Assembly: GCA_025529335.1 (NCBI GenBank)
Contig: JAMYHX010000560.1
Location: forward strand, 1-25,496
Reading direction: 5' to 3'
Source: Rhizopus sp. PT2906
Taxonomy: Eukaryota > Mucoromycota > Mucoromycetes > Mucorales > Rhizopodaceae
DNA: 25,496 nucleotides
This document shows, in pieces, positions 8,708-16,928 of the stretch (positions are counted from its first letter, which is position 1; each line of letters starts with the position of its first letter). A program made the translations under genes and the position numbers. The notes under the pieces are model-generated. The model searched no databases. It was not told the DNA's origin and saw nothing but the letters and a program-made list of their open reading frames with translations.

Positions 8708-9403
8708 ATGCACAAACTAACGCATAAACCGCTATCATATATAAAAGCTGTTCATGTCTGGCTATTCTTTTTTCTTTTTCTTACCGGTTTTGCAGTAATT
8801 ATATGCGTGCCTCAGGTTAAAAAAGCAATTATCGTAAGAATCAATGTTGGCGGCAGATCATTTGTAACATACGATGATACTCTAAAAAAGTCTTTGTTCT
8901 TCAAGTATCTTCTTGAAAATGTGATGCAAAACAGCAGAAAGACCGTAAACGGTGAATACTTTGTGGACCGAAACGGAGAGCTCTTTGCACATGTATTAGA
9001 CTATTTGGTATATGGCACACTCCATTGGAAGCAGCTTGACAGAAGGATTCTAGCACAACTGTGGCATGAAGCCGATTTTTATCAAATCGAGGGAATGAAG
9101 AACGCAATAGAAGAAGAAATTGCAAGCCTTGGTCATAATGTAGATAGCCTCTCTCTCGTACCATTTGACAAGATTAAGCATACGATCAGCTGCCATGGCA
9201 AAGATGAGAGCCATATTAAAAATGTATCCAACAAGTATGATCTGATTACAATCATAGACTGTGCAGAAAAAGTTTGGAAGTGTGCAGCTAATGTCACTGA
9301 TCATGATTCTCCTTGTACCTGCGTGGTTAGCAATACGGGCACAAGAAACGGTCGCTGGATAACCATAGGCAAACCTTATGCACTGGTATCAACCAGGGAA
9401 TAA
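8708..9403 (+). CDS. T1-type BTB protein with C-terminal Cys/His module (member 3)
   Basis: The open frame codes 231 residues. The T1 domain spans about 42-140 (I-V-R-I-N-V-G-G-R-S-F; Y-F-V-D-R-N-G-E-L-F-A-H-V-L-D-Y-L; H-E-A-D-F-Y-Q-I). The C-terminal module (about 187-231) keeps W-K-C, H after six residues, S-P and C after five, but lacks the HGWHF stretch and the C-G-x-x-C pair of members 2 and 5. An N-terminal hydrophobic stretch (V-W-L-F-F-F-L-F-L-T-G-F) would look like a membrane anchor, but it is translated from a pyrimidine tract followed by TTTTGCAG and GCCTCAG. I think it is intronic, with the real start in an upstream exon. The paralogue at 10844 starts only ten residues before its VGG-like strand, which supports this. 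Start uncertain; the domain region is secure. Confidence 0.75.
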   Translation: MHKLTHKPLSYIKAVHVWLFFFLFLTGFAVIICVPQVKKAIIVRINVGGRSFVTYDDTLKKSLFFKYLLENVMQNSRKTVNGEYFVDRNGELFAHVLDYLVYGTLHWKQLDRRILAQLWHEADFYQIEGMKNAIEEEIASLGHNVDSLSLVPFDKIKHTISCHGKDESHIKNVSNKYDLITIIDCAEKVWKCAANVTDHDSPCTCVVSNTGTRNGRWITIGKPYALVSTRE

Positions 9404-9572
9404 CCACTTTATCATGACATGACCCTTTTGTTATTATTGCTTCCAGAAAGAAAATACGCAATCAACTAATATCATATTTATCATTTTGCTAATAAAATAC
9501 AATAACAACAGTAACAAATAATTTACATAGGTAAAGACATATAGTAAAGCGCTCCTTTTTAAAAGAAAGAGT

Positions 9573-9925
9573 GTGGAGAATAAAACTTTGAGTACTTTTA
9601 GTTGGTTTTCTGCGGCTATTGGCTTTAATAGGCTTTGTATCTGCAGCTCAGGTGCACTCAGGCTAGATCGGACCATTAAAAACCAATGGTGCAGCTTACC
9701 ACCAAGAAAAGTGATACCACAACGTACGACTTTAAATAAGATAATCGGTGAAATGAAGACACAAAAGATACGGATACTAGAAATCAAGTTTACTGGGATC
9801 AAGAGCTATACATGATGATAAACGCTGGGCTTAGTAACAGTCAACTTCCGGAAGATGCAGACACATGAGGAAAGATTTGACGGAATTGGAGGAGAAATAG
9901 AAGAACACATTCCAGAACATGTTTA
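9573..9925 (+). pseudogene. Decayed ORF fragments upstream of the Fanzor 3' remnant
   Basis: Several short plus-strand open segments in different frames read like protein. The first ends L-P-P-R-K-V-I-P-Q-R-T-T, then a K/I-rich helix, then F-T-G-I-K-S-Y-T (to 9812). Next, A-G-L-S-N-S-Q-L-P-E-D-A-D-T (about 9821-9866). Last, G-G-E-I-E-E-H-I-P-E-H-V-Y (to 9927). The frame shifts between them suggest one decayed gene. They lead straight towards the Fanzor C-terminus at 10090-10350 and probably belong to the same element. I cannot place them in a known domain. Confidence 0.35.
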
Positions 9926-10089
9926 TTAGAGAGAGAGCATCACTGTAGCGATCGCACAGTAGGCCAGAAGGCGTTTAGGGACAAGAAAGTGTAATTTGTA
10001 GAGCAAGGCCATATTCTTATAAGCAGCGGTCATGAGTAAAATGAAGGCGAGTTGGAAAGTGATACCGCCCAATGTGTTGTAGTCAATAA

Positions 10090-10461
10090 TCTTCCAAGGG
10101 GACCGAGTTTGTTTACGTTGACGAGTACTTAACGAGTCAGATATGTAACAAGTGCAAATCCAGACAATTAAATAACATCTCAAGTACTGGATCAAAGCGA
10201 AGAGTATATTCTGTCCTCAAGTGTGAATCTTGTAGTACGGCGTGGAATCGCGATGTGAACACTGCATTAAATATATATGGTATCTTTGTTTACAAATCAA
10301 AACATGACAATGAAAGTCCTCCCGCCTTCAAAAGACCTTCAAAAGACTAACGGTGCTCCCTGGATTTAATGCGCTGTCCATAACGGCAGTGCATTCCTTA
10401 ACGCATCGGTAATTATAAAACGAATAATACATTATTCATTAGTCATTAGTCTTCTAGTTAA
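10090..10461 (+). mobile_element. Fanzor (eukaryotic TnpB-like) 3'-end remnant, copy B
   Basis: An 86-codon open segment (10090-10350) carries the complete C-terminal zinc ribbon of a TnpB/Fanzor nuclease: E-F-V-Y-V-D-E-Y-L-T-S-Q-I-C-N-K-C, then K-C-E-S-C about 30 residues on, then W-N-R-D-V-N-T-A-L-N-I. The D-E-Y-x-T-S and R-D-x-N-x-A-x-N-I motifs are family hallmarks, and the latter holds the last RuvC acid. The segment begins at an in-frame stop (10087-10089) and no RuvC I/II core can be read upstream, so the gene is dead. Compared with copy A there is a 1 nt length difference near 10325. Both copies stay open in a shared frame ending H-S-L-T-x-R. Homology extends to about 10461, past the stop, then ends abruptly. 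Confidence 0.85.
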
Positions 10462-10612
10462 TAAGAATACTATAGTAGAAACATAAGTATCCAGTAATCA
10501 GATGTGTCGTATTTACCCTATAAATGCTTAATCGTATAGTATTACTATAAATCTATATTCTAAGAATGAATGATACAAAGATACTGACAACAAGTACACG
10601 TTATTAGCATAT

Positions 10613-10760
10613 ATAACGCGACATGCCCAACTATCATTGGCCATAATTAAATCAGTTTCTTAATCATTTTGTTTTCATATAAAATGACGCTGTTTGTAAT
10701 ATTGGGTTCTCTCTCTCGCCTTGATCTTAATAAAGAGGTTATATAGAGATTCATTGACTT
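10613..10760 (+). promoter_or_regulatory. Promoter block upstream of BTB gene 4, copy 2
   Basis: Contains TCATTGGC (inverted CCAAT box) at about 10634-10641, TATAAAATGA at about 10679-10688, a CT-rich tract and AATAAAGAG. The block matches 1831-1955. It stands about 160 nt upstream of the BTB start at 10844, a sensible promoter position. Confidence 0.5.
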
Positions 10761-10843
10761 ATAATTTTTCATTGTTCTGATCAATATTTCAAAGTGCATC
10801 TAGTACTTTTCTTTCCAGAAACTTCACATTAACTCGATTTGAC

Positions 10844-11443
10844 ATGTCTGAAAATCAACAAGCAAAACTAGTAAAGCTTAACATTGGAGGTGTACCTTAT
10901 CTTATGTATGAAGTTACTTTAAAGAAGCTGTTGCTCTTCAAGAATTTGCTCGAAACAGAAATGCAAAACAATGAAAAAACAGATAATGGTGAAATATTTG
11001 TAGACAGATGCGGAAAGCTATTTGAACATGTATTGAGATACTTTGCGAAATGGAACGATGAGATTGGATAAACTCGATGTGGAGCTCTTGGAAGATCTGT
11101 CTGAAGAAGCTGAATTTTACCAAATCGAAGAGATGAAGAAGATGATAGATGTAGAGCTGTGAAAGAAGGAAAACGAAGAATAAAATCTCTTTTTTTTATA
11201 CCTGTTGATAACTATATGCAAAAACTCAATTGCTTGATTGACATCTTCCATATCAAAAACTTCTCTGATGAATACAAGGTTAGATCTATTGTAGAATGCA
11301 GCACCGTAGTGTGGAAATGTATCAAGAATATCCCCACCCATACATTCTGCTGTATATGCTATGACCTTGACAGCGACAGTTATGGTAGCATTATATCTAT
11401 GCGTGTAAAATATTTTCTTGTTATGCTAAAGAAACAACCTTAA
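10844..11443 (+). pseudogene. Broken T1-type BTB gene (cluster member 4)
   Basis: Paralogue of the 8708 gene. It starts M-S-E-N-Q-Q and has a T1 domain (L-V-K-L-N-I-G-G; I-F-V-D-R-C-G-K-L-F-E-H-V-L) up to a stop at 11069-11071. A one-base frame change near 11058 moves the homology into another frame (E-E-A-E-F-Y-Q-I-E-E-M-K-K), which ends at TGA 11159-11161. The C-terminal module follows in an ORF over 11159-11443, with V-W-K-C, H after six residues and C after five. The later residues (S-P pair, ATR end) have eroded. No plausible GT-AG intron was found that removes both breaks. Most likely a recent pseudogene; a sequencing error plus an unusual intron is a less likely alternative. Confidence 0.65.
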
Positions 11444-11766
11444 TCTTTTATTTATGGACGCTTCAAGTTGACTATAAACACCGTAAAGAATATACTATAC
11501 AAGGCACTACTTTTTCTACGCACGTAAATCGACCATTGTAATTCGTTCACGAACTTAAAGTTGAAAATATTCATTAGGCATACTTGTATATAAAAAGTAT
11601 ACTTTCAGTTATCATTATAAAACCGTCTTTTATAATTGGTAACAGTATATGCATAAAAACACTGATAAACCAGCTCATAGCCATAATTAATCAACATTAA
11701 ATATTGTTATATAGGCATTTTCTTTAGCTTTCTTGTTTCATCCAACAATTCCTTTTTTTTTTTATC
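11444..11766. other. Intergenic spacer between BTB genes 4 and 5
   Basis: AT-rich with no supported gene. A palindrome-like ATATAAAAAGTATAC stretch near 11590 and a run of T at 11752-11763, next to the start of BTB gene 5, are the only notable points. Confidence 0.35.
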
Positions 11767-12531
11767 ATGAGCAACTTGGGATTTTTAAAATTTTGCACAA
11801 CCCCAAACTACTCCAAGCATCCTTTTCTTAAAAATGTAGTCTCAAAGCTTCCCTTTTCATACCCGGAGTCACAACAAAACTGGGAAAGCGCTCTGAAAGA
11901 CCTAATAGTGCCAAGCATTGTTGTTCAGTTAGATGTTGGTGGTTATAGGTATACTACACTTTACCACACATTGATGGTCTCTAGGTATTTTGAAAAGGTT
12001 CTTAAAAGGATCCTCGAAAGACCTGAGGCTTGGGCAAACGCAGATTGGCTACTGGTCAATCAAGACGGTAAACTGTTTGGGTATATTCTGGACTATCTCA
12101 GAACGGCCGATGCAAGCTCGTTACCTTCCGATCTAAATATATTGACGCGTCTTAAGGAAGAGGTCCGTTTTTACAAGATACCTTTCATGGACAGCATCAT
12201 CGACGAAAAGATACGTATACTAAACAGTCCACAAGAAGAAGCAAGAGAAAGAATGTATAAAATACTTTATACGGAAGAGTACGATCGCATGAAAAGGACC
12301 AAAGGATTCAAGAACAATGATGGCCAACTTGTAAGTGACATTCTTTTGGAATATGAAGAGATCGCAAAATTAAGTATACAAGAACCTTACTGGGTATGTT
12401 CAAGAGGTATTCGTATACACACCTCACCTACAAAATGTGGTAGAATGTGCAAACGCGAGTTTGAGCCCGACCATCATGGATGGCATTTCATCCAGGTTGA
12501 AAAGACTGTTTTAGCAACACGTGATGAATGA
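11767..12531 (+). CDS. T1-type BTB protein with C-terminal Cys/His module (member 5)
   Basis: A 254-residue intronless protein. An N-terminal ~50 residues of no recognised type precede the T1 domain (about 56-155: V-V-Q-L-D-V-G-G-Y-R-Y; N-Q-D-G-K-L-F-G-Y-I-L-D-Y-L; E-E-V-R-F-Y-K-I). A charged helical linker (about 160-200) leads to the C-terminal module. It has E-P-Y-W-V-C, H after six residues, S-P, C after five, C-G-R-M-C, H-G-W-H-F, and the end A-T-R-D-E. This module is much closer to member 2 (7376) than the T1 domains are to each other, so the C-terminus may be under stronger constraint than the BTB fold. Paired Cys and His suggest metal binding; a cullin-adaptor role is inferred only from the fold. 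Last gene of the cluster. Confidence 0.85.
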   Translation: MSNLGFLKFCTTPNYSKHPFLKNVVSKLPFSYPESQQNWESALKDLIVPSIVVQLDVGGYRYTTLYHTLMVSRYFEKVLKRILERPEAWANADWLLVNQDGKLFGYILDYLRTADASSLPSDLNILTRLKEEVRFYKIPFMDSIIDEKIRILNSPQEEARERMYKILYTEEYDRMKRTKGFKNNDGQLVSDILLEYEEIAKLSIQEPYWVCSRGIRIHTSPTKCGRMCKREFEPDHHGWHFIQVEKTVLATRDE

Positions 12532-13395
12532 ACATTGAATAAAGTAAAATTGCTTATATACAATAAAGATGCTTTTTTTTTGGTAGAGTTCATCTGCAAT
12601 ACCAAATGTATTAAATAATACAACAATGCCCTTATGGACGCAATATGGAGTTCCATGTACTCCAGTGAAGTGGTAAAAGCAATATCTTGACTCGAGTTGC
12701 TGACCCTTGAGGAGAGTGCAGTGCTGTGTAGCGGGAAATGTACATTACAGAATGTATCATATTACTTCTTCTGTGAGCTTATTTCTATCCCTCTCTCCTC
12801 CTACTATTTGATTGTTCATGCTTCAAAGACGACCCCTGGAACTCGAATATTTTATACATGACTGAAACAGTGCATTCTATAACAGCTTTTTTTAAAGGAG
12901 CATGTCATTCTAGCGGCATATATGCAGTTATATATCAGTCAGCTGGAGATAGTAAATGACTGAAAGATAAGTGTCTTTTGTGATTCTCAAATAACGACAG
13001 TGAGCTGAGTGGGTACAATACCTCGTTGGCTCTATACTATACACTTCACTCTGTACGCATTTAAATTGAGTACATTTCTCATGAATGCATTACTTTAATA
13101 TAGTGATGTTTCATACCTCACGAGGCTTTAGTGTTTTTTTTTTTTTTGTTCAATATGCTTGAATACACGAGTGCATTTTCAAATCCCGGGTCGAACAGCG
13201 AGGAGCTGTCAAAAAAAACAATAAAGCGGAAATTTATTGCGATTATGTAAAGATAGAATGCTTATGTAATGAAATGGATGATGCGCGTACAGAAATATAG
13301 TTGTATAAAAAAAAAAGAAGGGAATGTGTGTATATGTGTGTGCATATTAGTTCAGCCTGAAGAAGCAATATAAGTTATAATAATAGTACAAAGGA
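12532..13395. other. Intergenic region between BTB gene 5 and the convergent F-box gene
   Basis: 864 nt holding the 3' ends of both neighbours. Polyadenylation-like AATAAA occurs at 12538 and 12563 on the plus strand. A T run lies at 13134-13147. No coding sequence or structural RNA could be supported. Confidence 0.4.
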
Positions 13396-14971
13396 TTATT
13401 TAGGATTTGTAGCAATAGCGGGCACATTAGCTTCATTATTGCTCATCTTCCACATCCACCAAGGACCACCATATTCTTCATCTCCCCATCTTCCGCATAG
13501 CCCTACTGGCCAAACAAAGCGACCAGAGTATTCCCAGGTTTCACCTGATTCTGTATAGTTCTTTTCCCAAGTAATTTGGCCATCTTCAGAGTCATCAATA
13601 AGACCAGAGACGGAAAAGGCTCCCGAGTTATCAATACCAGTGCCTTCAAATCGAGTGAGTGGACAAGTACGAAGGTGAGCAGAAGGAAACAGGCCGGTTC
13701 TAGCAGGTTCCTTTGACGTGACACTTGTGTCACCTTGAACAAGGTCAGTCTCGAGTGGCACAATTCTGAGACTGATACGCATTGGTCCATCAAACCAGTC
13801 TTCCATACTATTTACATTCTCGTCCGTGTCCTGAAAGGTATAATAACCGATCCAGTCACCTTCGATTTGATGAGCATCACTGACATAGTATTGAGATGAA
13901 GCAAATCCAGTATCAGCATAAATGTTGGGAATAGTGTGTTGTTGAAGAGAAGAGAAGAATAGGTTTCGTTCATAGCGGCGAAGGAATTCGACGTCAAACA
14001 GCTCAGATTGTAGGTTGAATAAAGGGATCGGGATGCAACCAGGAATGGCTTGATAGAGATTTGGATGCGCAGCAAAGATGGTTGTAAAGAAGAGATGAAA
14101 GGCAGAGGCGATAGGATCTTGAGCAGGATAGAATCTGATGGGGGTTGAATTTGGGTGATGATTGTAATTGTATTTATAAGGTGTATGTTTTGTAATGAGC
14201 GAATCTGCGTCAGAGTTGTAGGCGAATTGACTTATTTCAGGTGTGACAACAGAAGAGGCAGTCTGAAAGGTAAAAAATCGGGTGATTGTGAAGTCTATGA
14301 ATGTAAAAATAAAGGGTAAGAACACGTGTGAGGGTGTATATTTATTGGATTACCATAATTGACCAGTAATGATAAAATAGGTAACACCACAGGATAGATT
14401 TCTCGATCATTAAAACGGCCCAATTGAAAGGCGACTCCTGCAGCAAATTGGACCTGATATTTAAGTAAGAGAGGGATATTATGGTGATCTATTGAATATA
14501 TATTAGAAATAATACGCAGATATATCATTTAAGCTTATTACCATGCTCTATCAGCATATTCCATATAATTTCCCAGTCCATCATTTCCAATAATCGAGTA
14601 TGGGTTGGATTTAAAGCGAATGAACGACATAGATACAGTGCTCTAAATCTTCTTTCTAACTGACGTTGCCAATCGATGTGATGAACCAGTCTTCTTCTAT
14701 AGATGGCCATTGTATCAAATCTATAGTGAAATGCTCTTGACCATAATGTTTGTAGTCTCCAGGGGTCTTTATGTACAAGATAATAAAGGTATTTACAGCA
14801 TAATGATAATTCGATTAAAGAAGTTGGATATGAATCCATAGATTCAAGAAGTGCTACATTGGTGATAATCTCTAATAATAGTTCTTTTGGTAGGCTTAAT
14901 ATAAAACTTTTCTTTTGATGATGACCAAGCCAATCACCATGTTGTTGTTGTTGACCTGTCATAAAATCCAT
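13396..14971 (-). CDS. F-box protein with C-terminal beta-rich domain
   Basis: Predicted substrate-recognition subunit of an SCF ubiquitin ligase. Three exons (minus): 14971-14542, 14488-14354, 14294-13396, giving 487 residues with frame kept (introns with GTAATA/ATAG and GTAATC/ATAG ends). An N-terminal Q/H-rich stretch precedes the F-box (about 22-70: L-P-K-E-L-L-L-E-I, then L-S-L-C-C-K-Y-L-Y-Y-L-V, then W-R-L-Q-T-L-W). The C-terminal half (about 333-470) has E-G-D-W-I-G-Y-Y, F-E-G-T-G-I-D-N-S-G-A-F-S-V-S-G, I-T-W-E-K-N-Y and Y-S-G-R-F-V-W-P-V-G-L-C-G-R-W-G. This is a beta-barrel-like pattern seen in some fungal F-box proteins of unknown substrate. Faces BTB gene 5 tail to tail. The F-box assignment is good; the target is unknown. 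Confidence 0.8.
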
Positions 14972-15014
14972 TTTTATAATAATATAAAACAGTAGTAGTT
15001 AAAAGGCATGAAAA

Positions 15015-15034
15015 AGAGAGAGAGAGAGAGAAAG
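15015..15034. repeat. (GA)n microsatellite in the F-box gene 5' region
   Basis: About ten GA units lie 44-63 nt upstream of the F-box start codon, so on the coding strand it is a (TC)n tract in the promoter or 5' UTR. Confidence 0.8.
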
Positions 15035-16509
15035 AATAAAAAAAAAGGGAGTTTCACTGTTTTCTAAAGTCTAGCCCAAATCTAAAAAAGGTAAGTCCCT
15101 TTTCCTTTATTTTTTTCGTTGCTGGGAATTTAGCTTTTTACACTTTTACCCAATCTAAACTATACATTTGATTGGCCGATGTTCTTAATATTTTCCAATC
15201 AATCTGTTTGTTTAAAAACTACTATAAATGGTAACTATTTTCCACTGGAATTCTATGAATTTACAATAATTAAAAGATACAATTTCAGCCAATAAAACTC
15301 TAGTCCCATAAACTAGTTGCGCCTTTGTTTATTTAGAGTGTTGCTAAAGATAATTCCGTCAAGTTATTGGCTAGTAGAATGAATCTAAAATAGAGCATTC
15401 TCTCACTTAGCATTGTTACCTTGGAAACTAAGACATATCGAACTGTGACAAGTTCATTTTTTCCGGGATTGCTGCTATATATTTTAGCATTTTTTTTTTT
15501 TTTTTTTTACATAAGATGAGTGTCATTTTTTTTCCCTGCAACATGATAGATTGAGATGTGCCACCTTAAAAATAATGGTTTCATTAGCTTGGTTCAACTA
15601 ATTTACCGTCCTTTCCCAATATCAGACGCATACCCCGCCCCCAATTTAAAAGTTGTCGTGCCATAAAAAGTGACGAAATGGCTGCAGCTGTCAAAGACAA
15701 AGAACAGGGTCTGCATATTTGTTATTTCTCAGGAAATATATACAATTTTTTACTGTAAGTTGCTTTACATCTACTAGCTATGCATCTAGTGTCTGGAGGA
15801 TAGTGTCAGGGACGGGGAGTATTTCGGCAGTTGTAGGCATCTTGTCATTTCTCCGACATATTAATGATAAACTAAATTTCTAGAAAGTGGCAATGAGACA
15901 TTGAAGAAAGTGAAATCAGTTACAGAGAAGGTAAAGAATGAATTGACTTGCATAATTCAAACAGTGATGTATTTTGCATGTAAAAACATGTGATGAGAAA
16001 AAATAAAGAACAATTGAATCTTCTTGGGAAAGTTGATATTTCGTGCATCAAAGGGTAACTCCTAAGCAAATACCAGGTGCAGAGGGCCTCCAGAATGTTC
16101 GACTTTCTCTGCAGCAGACAACAAATCTATTCCCGCTTGAGTAATTCCACAGTAGACACAAGAACACGCAACTATTGATAAAACAAAGTGACAAAAGGCT
16201 GGCCCATTTCTTGTAACACGTGTCACGTAAGGGGTAAGGCGATCCAACTACACATAACAAAATGACCAGAATGAATGAACCCCCGGCATTTCCTAGGTTT
16301 CGAACGCTAGATCATCAAAGTCAATCCTATGTATCAAATGACCAAGCTCGTCTTTCAGAATTCTAGGAAGTGTTATGTAGCTTTCTTACATAGGTCTAGT
16401 TCCAAATGTGTCATCATTTTTCGCATCGGCTTCAATTGTTCTAAATTCCGCGAACTCCTCGTGTTGACTGGAGGCTCATGCCACCAATTGCTCTTTTCGT
16501 GCTTTTTAG

Positions 16510-16873
16510 TGCTTTTCAAAGTAATTCAGTTTTATAAGACATGTATCAAATACTTTATTTTACTTATTAAAAAGCACCAAAGAAAGACAAGGAGCGTCTG
16601 TTGAGGGGAAATTATATTACGATAGAGCAATGACTACTATATAAAGTAAATGTTGGCAACATCTTCAAAAAAAAAAAAGAGAGTTACGGCAGCATATATA
16701 TTTCTCATATCAATTATGGTAAAGTTTTATAGTTGAAATATGGCGACTTTGTCACAATGTGCAAATACGAGCAATGTGACTACAGTAAAAGTGCGCTTGA
16801 GTTTTTGAAATAGTTTCTGATTTTCCTGCTTTTCAAAGTAATTCAGTTTTATAAGGCATGTATCAAACACTAT
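16510..16873 (+). repeat. Direct repeat pair, ~46 nt, 317 nt apart
   Basis: The sequence TGCTTTTCAAAGTAATTCAG and what follows at 16510-16555 recurs at 16827-16873 with only a few differences. The spacing could mark the ends of a small solo element or a tandem duplication with a diverged second unit. The second copy lies in the 3' flank of the 538-residue ORF. Confidence 0.6.
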
Positions 16874-16928
16874 ATAAAAAAGCCTGATTTCAAGGAATAT
16901 TTTTATTGACTACATACAATATATCTGA

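Larger units (their letters stand above)
14972..16928. other. Long gene-poor region (about 1.96 kb)
   Basis: The left end must hold the F-box promoter, with a (GA)n tract at 15015-15034. Several CCAAT-type boxes (ATTGG at 15171 and 15307) and T runs (15491-15508) follow. Open frames at 16048-16260 (minus) and 16329-16604 (plus) are short, match nothing and have poor composition. A 46 nt direct repeat occurs at 16510 and 16828. I see no RNA gene. It may be eroded repeat sequence. Confidence 0.4.

Noticed and set aside
9926..10195. 89-codon minus-strand ORF with hydrophobic segments
   Set aside because: It overlaps the Fanzor C-terminal region read on the plus strand, which carries clear zinc-ribbon motifs; the minus reading has no family signal.
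13170..13210. GTTCGACCC on the minus strand, resembling a tRNA B box
   Set aside because: The flanking bases do not pair as a T arm and no A box or acceptor stem could be found at the right distance.
16048..16260. Two overlapping minus-strand ORFs of 61 and 70 codons
   Set aside because: They lie in different frames over the same bases, match no family I know, and lack splice or neighbour support. Left unannotated.
16329..16604. 91-codon plus-strand ORF
   Set aside because: It overlaps the direct repeat and has a low-complexity hydrophobic tail; no sign of coding constraint.
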